The notes under the pieces: model-generated
What the model saw: the letters and a program-made list of their open reading frames with translations, nothing else
Database searches by the model: none
What the model was told of the DNA's origin: nothing
Part shown: one piece after another, positions 36,541 to 42,386 of the stretch
How the letters are laid out: each line of letters opens with the position of its first letter
Numbering within the stretch: position 1 is the stretch's first letter
Assembly: GCA_004297625.1 (NCBI GenBank)
Contig: SCTY01000041.1
Location: 1 to 42,386 of the forward strand
DNA from: Betaproteobacteria bacterium
GTDB lineage: Bacteria > Pseudomonadota > Gammaproteobacteria > Burkholderiales > SG8-39
DNA length: 42,386 bases
Direction: 5' to 3'
Position numbers and translations under genes: made by a program

Positions 36541-37360
36541 TCGACCCGAAACCGAGCTGCCGATCGCTCGGCAGGCCGAGCTGGTGGGCATTTCGCGGGC
36601 GGCGGTGTACTACGTGCCGCGGCCGATTCCGCAAGCGGATCTGAGCTTCAGCGTCGGATCGATGCGCTCCACCTGGAGCATCCGTTTGCGGGCAGCCGGT
36701 TGCTGAAGAAGTTGCTGTGCCGCGAAGGCATCGAGGTTGGACGCAAGCACGTCGCAACCCTCATGCGCCGCATGGGGATCGAGGTGCTGTATCGCAAGAA
36801 GTCGACGAGCAAGCGCCATCCCGAGCATGCGATCTACCCCTATTTGCTCAGGAACGTAGCGATCGAGCGGGCGAACCAGGTCTGGGCGCTCGATATCACC
36901 TACATCCCGATGCGCCGTGGGTTCGTGTACTTCACCGCCGTGATGGATCGGGCAAGCCGTCGGATCCTGGCCTTTCGGCTCTCCAACACGCTTACCGCGG
37001 ACTTCTGTGTCGAAGCGCTGGAAGAGGCCATCGCGCGTCACGGCGTGCCCGAGATCGTAAACACCGACCAGGGCTGCCAATTCACCTGCTCGGAGTTCAT
37101 CGCGAAGCTCAAGCATCACGAAATCGCGATCAGCATGGACGGCAAGGGCTGCTGGCGTGACAACGTGTTCATCGAGCGCTTCTGGAAGACGCTGAAGTAC
37201 CAGGAGGTGTATCTGAGGGCCTACGACATGGTGAGCGAGGCACGAGCGTCGCTTGCGCGCTACGTCGCGTTCTACAACGCGCGCCGGCGGCATTCCTCGA
37301 TCGAGGACCGCACGCCTGACGAAGAGTACTTAGGCATGCAGGCACTGAAAGCGGCAGCGT
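36537..37360 (+). pseudogene. IS3-family transposase OrfB (rve/DDE integrase), frameshifted
   Basis: OrfB begins at the ATG at 36537. The expected text TELPIARQAELVGISRAAVY appears in a second frame from about 36552, and LQRRIDALHLEHPFAGSRLL in a third from about 36645. From 36690 onward the frame is intact, with the DDE acids WALDITYIP, NTDQGCQF and FIERFWKTLKYQEV, and it ends near TPDEEYLG at about 37335. The reading frame then runs on into the flanking TetR sequence without the family's normal stop. At least two frame errors make it inactive as written. Confidence 0.8.
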
Positions 37361-37775
37361 GGTCGAAACCGGGTTCCCCACCGCGTCGCGCACTCGTGTG
37401 CGTGGCTTGCGCCACGCGCGCGCGCACGTCGGCGACGAACTTGCGCATGCGCTTCTTGATCGCCGGGTCCCGGTCCGCCGCCATCACCAGCCCCAGGATC
37501 GCCCGCACCCGCCGCTTGTCCGCCGCCCCCGCCGCGATCTTCTCCGCCACGTGCGCCGGGCTGTGGTCCCGCTCCGCCGCCAGCTCCCCGGCGAGCTTCT
37601 CCACCGAATAGCGCGCCACCTCCTGCAGCAGATCCGCGCGGGTAGGGAAGTAGTAGGTGAGGTGGCTCTGGCGGACGCCCGCCGCCTTGCTGACCTTCGG
37701 CCGCGTCAGCTCATGCGCCCCGCTCTCGGCCAGCAGGCCGAGGGCCGCTTCCAGAATGCGGTCCCGGACGTCCAT
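37272..37775 (-). pseudogene. TetR-family regulator with 3' end replaced by IS3 sequence
   Basis: The minus-strand frame gives 167 residues. Residues 1-60 are a TetR helix-turn-helix (RDRILEAALGLLAESGAHEL, PKVSKAAGVRQSHLTYYFPT). Residues 60-134 are the start of the ligand-binding domain. From about residue 135 (GGEPGFDHAAAFSACMP) the codons lie on the reverse strand of the IS transposase gene, so the original C-terminus is lost. The HTH could still bind DNA but effector sensing is likely gone. A palindrome overlaps its own start codon, consistent with autoregulation. Confidence 0.72.
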
Positions 37776-37792
37776 TTGGTAAGTCTACCAAA
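37775..37792. promoter_or_regulatory. TetR-type operator palindrome
   Basis: TTTGGTA at 37775-37781 and TACCAAA at 37786-37792 are exact inverted halves with a four-base spacer (AGTC). The site touches the start codon of the TetR gene, as expected for an autoregulated TetR repressor. The gene originally divergent to it may have been lost. Only a 38-codon frame without a ribosome binding site begins on the other side. Confidence 0.65.
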
Positions 37793-37917
37793 ATGGCGCA
37801 AGCAAGGAGTATGTTGATAGTTGAAGCGTCAGCAGTAACTGCTTTCACCCTAAGCGGACATTTACTCCGCCTCGGTCAACCCGAAGCCGCTGGAATCACT
37901 CAGAGCTGAATCGGGTA

Positions 37918-37956
37918 AAGACGCCCTCTCACGGCGCCGAGAGGGCGTCTTGCGTT
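37918..37956 (+). terminator. Strong hairpin, probable intrinsic terminator
   Basis: AAGACGCCCTCTC (37918-37930) and GAGAGGGCGTCTT (37939-37951) form a perfect 13-bp stem with an eight-base loop, followed by GCGTTTAGG. The trailing T-run is short. It lies 31-75 bases before the TIR operon and separates it from upstream transcription. Confidence 0.7.
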
Positions 37957-37992
37957 TAGGCGTAGCATTTCCGGAAATGAAGGGAAATGCCG

Positions 37993-38529
37993 ATGGCTTT
38001 AGGGGGATGGTGGCGGTTGTGGATCGCGTTCACGGGCATATATGGCGTGATCGTCGTCTTCGTGGTTGTTTTTGAAACGTGGCCTACGGTTGCCCGGACC
38101 TATCACCACCCCGCATACATCTACCAGATGAGCCCGCAGGCGCAGAGCGCTCTCATCAGGAACGCGACTATGCAGGACTTGGAGCAGATGCTCGTCGCGG
38201 CCGACCGTGCCGGCAACGTGCCGCAAGCGAAGGAGATCGCGGCAAAGATCCTTGAGCGGCGAGCGGAGAAGATAGTATGGGACCCGCTGGAGATGGAAAT
38301 GGCGAACGGCTACACCATGACCGTCTCATCAGACATCTCCCATACAGATAAGGATCTTCTCGCCAAGGAGTACGCCCGGGTCCTCAACGCGCAGCTTCCC
38401 GAGGCGCGCCTTAGCGCGATCGGCAAGGCGCTCATGTTCTGGTTCATCCCCTGCATTGTGATCGCAGCCTTCGGTCTGCTGTGTAGATGGGTCTACCATG
38501 GCTTCCGGAAACCACCCGCGGCGACCTAG
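37993..38529 (+). CDS. Two-pass membrane protein of the TIR operon
   Basis: The product has 178 residues from the ATG at 37993, which follows GAAGGG with good spacing. An ATG six bases earlier is too close to that site. One transmembrane helix lies near the N-terminus (about 8-28, IAFTGIYGVIVVFVVVF) and one near the C-terminus (about 146-167, FWFIPCIVIAAFGLLC). The loop of about 110 residues between them is charged and helical (QDLEQMLVAADRAGNVPQAK). No family is recognised. The next gene begins at the base after the stop, so it is translated with the TIR protein. A role as membrane anchor, sensor or effector partner is inference. Confidence 0.7.
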   Translation: MALGGWWRLWIAFTGIYGVIVVFVVVFETWPTVARTYHHPAYIYQMSPQAQSALIRNATMQDLEQMLVAADRAGNVPQAKEIAAKILERRAEKIVWDPLEMEMANGYTMTVSSDISHTDKDLLAKEYARVLNAQLPEARLSAIGKALMFWFIPCIVIAAFGLLCRWVYHGFRKPPAAT

Positions 38530-39141
38530 ATGCTTGCATTCATCAGCCACAACAAGGTCGACAAGGCGACTGCGCGACTCCTGGCGGCGGCGCTCGTAGA
38601 GATGGGCGCGAACGTATGGTTCGATGAGTGGAACCTTAGGCCGGGCGATTCGATCACAGGCGGAATCGAGAACGGCATCTCAACTTGCGATGTCTTTGTT
38701 CTCATCTGGAGCACCCCGGCCAGTCAGTCGAATTGGATAGGGATGGAGCTTCGGGCGATCGTCACCCGCCGCGTGAACGATGACACCCTTCGCGTGGTGC
38801 CCGTCATGGTCGACGAGACTCCGCTGCCGGCGCTGGTTGCCGAGTACAAGGGATTCAACCTCGCGACCGTCCCGGATCTCAGGCGCATCGCTTCGGAGAT
38901 CACCGGAGTAACGAACGTCCGCGACGTCGCCCACATGCTTCAGAAGCGTCTCCACGAGCTCGCGGATGCGGAGAATGATCCGGACAATCCGATCCGTGTG
39001 GTTGTATGCCCGCAGTGCGCCTCGAAGAATCTCAGCGTCAAGCGGGACTACGACCACTACAGCGGCAGCGACGCGTACTTCGTTTTGTGCCTCGATTGCC
39101 CGTGGGGAACCGCACAGAAGGTCAAGGGTGCGGAGAAATAG
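38530..39141 (+). CDS. TIR-domain protein with C-terminal zinc ribbon
   Basis: A 203-residue protein. Residues 1-140 are a bacterial TIR domain (TIR_2 type): LAFISHNKVDK, then VWFDEWNLRPGDSI with candidate acid E33, GIENGIS and FVLIWSTPASQSNWIGMELR. Residues 158-203 form a zinc ribbon with CPQC and CLDC pairs. Bacterial TIR domains act as NADases or make cyclic ADP-ribose signals in antiphage defence. It starts at the base after the upstream stop without its own ribosome binding site. Eight bases separate it from the next gene, which also carries a zinc ribbon. The TIR plus zinc ribbon architecture in this operon is not one I can name. Confidence 0.87.
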   Translation: MLAFISHNKVDKATARLLAAALVEMGANVWFDEWNLRPGDSITGGIENGISTCDVFVLIWSTPASQSNWIGMELRAIVTRRVNDDTLRVVPVMVDETPLPALVAEYKGFNLATVPDLRRIASEITGVTNVRDVAHMLQKRLHELADAENDPDNPIRVVVCPQCASKNLSVKRDYDHYSGSDAYFVLCLDCPWGTAQKVKGAEK

Positions 39142-39149
39142 GGGCAGGC

Positions 39150-39527
39150 ATGGACATCATTTCCACGATCAACAATTCGATTTCTATCGTCTCGCGGCTC
39201 CGTGAGATCTCCAAGAACATCTCAGAGGCGGAGTTCAAGAACCTCCTCGCGGATCTTTCGAACGAGCTCGCCGACGCCAAACTTCAGATGGCGGAACTGA
39301 AGGAGGATGTCGCCAAACTCAAGAGCGAGAATATGGCCCTGAAGGCCAGTCGGCCGGAGGCGAAGGAGAAGCCAATCGGCACGCAGTGGGGTTGCTACAA
39401 GTTCGCTAACGATGACGGGCTCTATTGCACCGGCTGCTACGACTCCAAGGGCATGAAGAGCAGAACGAATCGCGTCAACAGCCGATTCCGCTCATGCCCG
39501 GTATGCAAGACAAGCATCGGAAGCTGA
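39150..39527 (+). CDS. Coiled-coil zinc-ribbon protein of the TIR operon
   Basis: The product has 125 residues from the ATG at 39150, eight bases after the TIR stop with a GGGG/GGCAGG ribosome binding site. Residues about 20-68 are a charged coiled coil (DAKLQMAELKEDVAKLKSEN). Residues 80-125 form a zinc ribbon with YCTGCYD and SCPVCKT pairs after WGCYKF. Proteins of this build occur scattered in phages and islands, with no known role. With the TIR zinc ribbon it may form a hetero-oligomer or a nucleic-acid sensor. It ends the operon, and the CBASS genes converge from the other side. Confidence 0.75.
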   Translation: MDIISTINNSISIVSRLREISKNISEAEFKNLLADLSNELADAKLQMAELKEDVAKLKSENMALKASRPEAKEKPIGTQWGCYKFANDDGLYCTGCYDSKGMKSRTNRVNSRFRSCPVCKTSIGS

Positions 39528-39952
39528 CCGCGGTCCCCGACAGGGCTTGCATTCGCCCGCGCTAATGATTTAGTGGAAGCAGACAAAGGGCGGCTCGCCG
39601 GCTTTTCCGATGCCCGATTTTTCATAGATAAGGACCGGCCGCGGATTGAGATTACGAATGAGCAGCGTCCTTAGCGGAGCTCTTTTCCTCTCCGGCAGTA
39701 GCTCCGTCCGGAGTCTTCGTGTAAGCGCTCCGACTGATCAAAAGTGTCGGTCCTGACAGTACCGGTCATCAGGCCAGATTCGCGATCACCTTTTTCGGCC
39801 CCACCCGGAAGCATCCCAGCTTCTCAGACGTGCCGAGCTGCCTGCCGAACGTGCCGGTATTGGGTCTCGATCGCTGGGTGAACGGGCTGGGAGAACCTCC
39901 CGCATGCGCTCTGCTGCCACGACCATGAGCGCGAGCCGGGCGGTGTCGGCGC
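39528..39952. other. Gap between convergent TIR and CBASS operons
   Basis: No gene is recognised in these 425 bases. The segment 39780-39950 can be read leftward as a frame with text such as ADTARLALMVVAAERMREVL, which hints at an old mobile-element fragment but is too short to assign. No strong bidirectional terminator hairpin is seen. Confidence 0.3.
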
Positions 39953-40846
39953 TTAGCTCCAATCCTCCCAATACTTCCGCGCCGCCGCGAGGTATGCATC
40001 GAAGTTCATAGTGGGCCAGCAGTTATGCGAATTGTCACGGACCAACCAGAAGAGATCATTCGCACATGCGAGCTTCGTCTTGTCTGCGTTCGATATCCAA
40101 TTGAACGTATTGCAGAACGAGTTCGAATAGCTCCCGCCAAACTCGCTTGCCGGTGCGTTCCACAGCATCCCCTCAAGGAAGTATGAGGGCGCCAATCCGT
40201 CCTTGATGACGCCATCATCGACCATGCGGTTTCGCATGTTCTTATACACGCGCACCACCCGCTTGAACCATTCGTCTGTCGCTTGATGCTTTGCGGTGCA
40301 GTTTGCAGAGTGCTGCTCTGGAAAGTTGATGATGCGGGTCCTGTCAGGAAGGAAAAAGCAGATCCCTTCATCGTAGCCTGCATCCGTGCCTGTACTGCCC
40401 TTCCGATAGCGCCGCAGTTTCGCGCACACTAAGACATCCGCATCACGCCGGTTGCCGCTTCCCTTGATGAATATTGCCTTTTTTCCCGGCTTGACCGCTG
40501 CGCCGAACTGTGCTTGCAGCCAGGCAAGCACTTCCGACTTGAACTCGTCCCATCCATAAGAAACATCGCTATACAACTTATTGAAACTTTCCTTTGCGCC
40601 TGGTTCGAGATCTGTGAGGTCGGAGTAGAAGGTCTGGTTCAGGCGGATCACGATGTCCACGTCGCTGTCCCGATAGACGTTCGTGTTGTTGCCGTACGAG
40701 CCTTGCAGGAGGATCGAGAAGCTCTTGGCATAGTACGGAGAGCCGCTGTCATTCAGCACCTTCCGAATGGTCTCGTACGTCTGCGCGGATTGCGTGACGG
40801 ACCCGATAGCCGACCACGTTTCAAGCTGATGTTCCGGAATCGCCAT
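39953..40846 (-). CDS. CD-NTase (cyclic oligonucleotide synthase of CBASS)
   Basis: A 297-residue nucleotidyltransferase. The active site has G49-S50 in LLQGSYGNNT and the metal-binding D62/D64 in RDSDVDIVIR, with a third acid at D137 in RRDADVLVC. After the fold come helical elements typical of CD-NTases (IINFPEQHSANC, FKRVVRVYKNMRNRM). It should make a cyclic di- or trinucleotide after phage infection. It is eight bases downstream of the patatin gene with a GTAGGGGAG ribosome binding site. No HORMA, TRIP13, E1/E2 or JAB gene is adjacent. That defines a short, type I-like CBASS. The clade and product are not decided here. Confidence 0.9.
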   Translation of the reverse strand: MAIPEHQLETWSAIGSVTQSAQTYETIRKVLNDSGSPYYAKSFSILLQGSYGNNTNVYRDSDVDIVIRLNQTFYSDLTDLEPGAKESFNKLYSDVSYGWDEFKSEVLAWLQAQFGAAVKPGKKAIFIKGSGNRRDADVLVCAKLRRYRKGSTGTDAGYDEGICFFLPDRTRIINFPEQHSANCTAKHQATDEWFKRVVRVYKNMRNRMVDDGVIKDGLAPSYFLEGMLWNAPASEFGGSYSNSFCNTFNWISNADKTKLACANDLFWLVRDNSHNCWPTMNFDAYLAAARKYWEDWS

Positions 40847-40854
40847 GCGCTCCC

Positions 40855-41781
40855 CTACAAAAGATAACTCTTAAGCTCTTCCTCGCGCTCGCCATAGGAC
40901 TGCGCGCCGCGCTGCGTAAGGACGTTCAGCTTATCGAGGTCGTGCTCGAAGAGGTCCGTCGCCATCGTCGGCTCGGAGAATGACTGGTTGATACGGATCG
41001 TCTGGATGTGCTTGTATAGGATCGCGCGAAGCTGCTCCATGGACTGCGTGTTGATTTCCAGCGTCTTTTGGAGAAGCTGCACGCCCGGCGACTTCCTCTT
41101 CCAATAGTCCAAGGAAAGTTTGCTTAGCGGCTTCGGAGGGTAGGTGCCGACGCCGAGGCTCACTACGCGGATGCTCTCGGGCGGGATCTTCATCGCGACC
41201 GTCGCATCCGCAATGGCATAGAGCGTCGGGTTGTTGGCGCAGAATCCCCCGTCGATCAGCTCAACCCGTTCGTCCTTTTCCGTGACGACGATCTTCCGAT
41301 TGAAGAAGGGATACGCGGAGCAGGACGCCTGCACGGCTTCGCCGATCGGGACGCCAAAGCCGGGTGCGAAGGTGGCCTTCATCCCGTGAGCCTGTACGAT
41401 GTTCGCCTTGAAGATCATGGGCCGTTCCTCGACCCACCGCGTCGCTACTACCCCGATGTTGGTCTTGACCTCCTCGAACTTGGCATCTCCAAAAACGATG
41501 GCCGACAGCGCAGCGAGCGCCTCGGACTTCTCATCCGGAGCCTTTTTCTGCATCACCGTAGGGACGTGCTCCTTGTAGAGATTGAGTATGTCGGGGACTG
41601 GCTTCCCAAGCGCGAGGAGCGCCCCGATGATGGAGCCGGTGCTGGTCCCGAAGATTAGATTGAAGCGTTCGTGGATCGGGCACCCGATCAGCGCCTCGAT
41701 CTCCCGGAGCACTCCGAGCGTGTAGAAGCCCTTCGCACCGCCGCCATCCAGGCTGAGGACGCGAAAAAGGTTCTCAGGCAT
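40855..41781 (-). CDS. capV: Patatin-like phospholipase, CBASS effector (CapV-like)
   Basis: A 308-residue phospholipase of the patatin fold. The oxyanion loop is SLDGGGAKGF (10-19), nucleophile Ser47 lies in GTSTG (45-49), and the catalytic Asp177 is in LIDGGF. The C-terminal helical part (LSKLSLDYWKRKSPGVQLLQ) would bind the cyclic nucleotide. In CBASS the second messenger activates it to degrade the inner membrane and kill the infected cell. It is the first gene of the leftward pair, with ribosome binding site AGGGGGG, and is followed by the CD-NTase gene. The symbol follows the family and the operon context. Confidence 0.9.
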   Translation of the reverse strand: MPENLFRVLSLDGGGAKGFYTLGVLREIEALIGCPIHERFNLIFGTSTGSIIGALLALGKPVPDILNLYKEHVPTVMQKKAPDEKSEALAALSAIVFGDAKFEEVKTNIGVVATRWVEERPMIFKANIVQAHGMKATFAPGFGVPIGEAVQASCSAYPFFNRKIVVTEKDERVELIDGGFCANNPTLYAIADATVAMKIPPESIRVVSLGVGTYPPKPLSKLSLDYWKRKSPGVQLLQKTLEINTQSMEQLRAILYKHIQTIRINQSFSEPTMATDLFEHDLDKLNVLTQRGAQSYGEREEELKSYLL

Positions 41782-42019
41782 TCGCCCCCCTGAGGAGTTG
41801 CTCTCTTCTGCCGATTATTTCACACTCGCCCAAACCGCGTTCGACCGCGCCGAACACGAAGTGTGCGACTGCGTTACCCGGCAGCCGCAATTCCGGACCT
41901 TACACTAGCTACCTTCCAGGTTCAGTGCACCTCCAACAGTGAGTTTGGTTGGCGGTCGATGAGATCTGATAGCAATCGGCTGTCCCGGTTTGGGGGGAAC
42001 AAACGTTTGGTGCAGCGGC

Positions 42020-42268
42020 ATGCCAACCCATAGCTTTTTCACTGTCACGGGCGAGGACTTGGGAACGTTGACGGCCGGCGAGGCCGTCGAGGCTCTTGCC
42101 GATCTCGTGAGATCAGAGGCATGGGGACTCCAGCAGGAGTTGACGAGCGCTTCTCCGCCACGGAGCTGCCGCTCGCGAATCGCGATCGCGAGCGGGTCCG
42201 TTGCCCGTTCGACGCAACCTCGGCTGCTCCGGGGGCCGCTGAGGTGGTCATTTGGCTATGTCCGCTAG
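42020..42268 (+). CDS. Possible N-terminal fragment of an uncharacterised protein
   Basis: The frame from ATG 42020 has 82 codons. The first 30 residues (PTHSFFTVTGEDLGTLTAGE, then AVEALADLVRSEAW) look like the start of certain large defence-type proteins that begin F.TIT.EDL..L...EAV..F..LL..EA. The rest is compositionally odd and ends just before a group II intron-like sequence. No close ribosome binding site is visible. It is most likely a broken gene start. The alternative is chance. Confidence 0.3.
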   Translation: MPTHSFFTVTGEDLGTLTAGEAVEALADLVRSEAWGLQQELTSASPPRSCRSRIAIASGSVARSTQPRLLRGPLRWSFGYVR

Positions 42269-42272
42269 TGGC

Positions 42273-42386
42273 GTGCGCCGTGACAAGGCGGCGCTTTTCC
42301 AGTGGGTGCAAGCCCCACCCGGCAACGGCTCCAGCCGGAAGCAACCGGAGCAGCTATGGAGGAAACGAAATGGCTGAAGCCTTCGG
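42273..42386 (+). ncRNA. Probable 5' end of a bacterial group II intron (cut by window edge)
   Basis: From about 42273 the sequence starts GTGCGCC, the usual group II intron 5' end type. It continues with a helix GCGCC/GGCG, then GTGGGTGCAAGCCCCAC (a stem with the TGCAAG loop common in domain I), CCGGCAACGG and CCGGAAGCAACCGG helices. The last part AGCTATGGAGGAAACG also fits my memory of such introns. The reverse transcriptase and domains II-VI would lie beyond the window. Confidence 0.5.

Larger units (their letters stand above)
36181..37375 (+). mobile_element. Degenerate IS3-family insertion sequence
   Basis: The element contains a split transposase (orfA, orfB) with at least three frame errors. 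The left end is near TGTAGTGTCTGCCCG at 36181. No matching inverted copy is seen on the right, where IS sequence runs into the truncated TetR gene around 37375. The right boundary is therefore approximate and that end is probably lost. The element is unlikely to move by itself. Confidence 0.75.

Noticed and set aside
37793..37909. 38-codon plus-strand frame divergent from the TetR gene
   Set aside because: Starts at the operator without a ribosome binding site and has no recognisable content.

Overview
The window looks like chromosomal DNA of a GC-rich betaproteobacterium, probably of the Burkholderiales or a neighbouring order. The evidence is the high GC content, a Bug-type periplasmic binding protein (a family expanded in Burkholderiales), the order gltX - DUF3617 - tRNA-Ala - tRNA-Glu, and GTG/ATGA translational coupling throughout. 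The species cannot be named from the sequence.

Region 1 (1-14302) is mostly native chromosome. It starts with a left-truncated secreted Ig-like protein. A dense two-component cluster follows: response regulator, REC-HisKA_3 kinase, second response regulator, then a poly-HAMP hybrid kinase, a degenerate HPt-like protein and a small helical protein. This runs into a SpoIIAA-like/GIY-YIG fusion and three stand-alone paralogues of its GIY-YIG domain. A vapBC toxin-antitoxin pair sits between the 3' end of a tRNA-Val gene and a 15-bp copy of that end. Then come a persulfide dioxygenase-rhodanese fusion, gltX, a DUF3617 protein and tRNA-Ala/tRNA-Glu.

Region 2 (14262-about 20430) is a compact mobile element against tRNA-Glu. 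It has a large serine recombinase (its stop codon lies inside the tRNA), a basic hypothetical protein, a divergent control region with a palindrome between direct repeats, two small paralogous proteins, a DUF3987-type primase/helicase-like protein, an iteron-like AT-rich stretch and a P27-family terminase small subunit. No capsid or tail gene is present. This resembles a minimal phage satellite. It ends near a fragment that looks like the 3' end of a tmRNA or tRNA gene.

Region 3 (about 20900-33980, minus strand) is a defence island. In transcription order it has a DUF499 ATPase, a small protein that may be frameshifted, a DUF1156 DNA methylase and a PLD-SNF2 helicase, which together match the helicase-methylase-ATPase (HMA) type of system. 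Downstream are a ParB-fold protein and a Dam-type adenine methylase. A 36-codon stump of a type I restriction hsdM gene lies just upstream.

Region 4 (34193-37793) has a Bug-type substrate-binding protein, a ureohydrolase with an altered metal site, a decayed IS3-family element and a TetR gene whose 3' end the element has replaced.

Region 5 (about 37918-42386) is a second defence patch. A plus-strand operon encodes a membrane protein, a TIR/zinc-ribbon protein and a coiled-coil/zinc-ribbon protein. It converges with a minus-strand two-gene CBASS (CapV-like patatin phospholipase and CD-NTase). The window ends in what looks like the 5' part of a group II intron. The TIR operon and the GIY-YIG array are the best candidates for undescribed systems. 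The HMA and CBASS modules belong to known classes.
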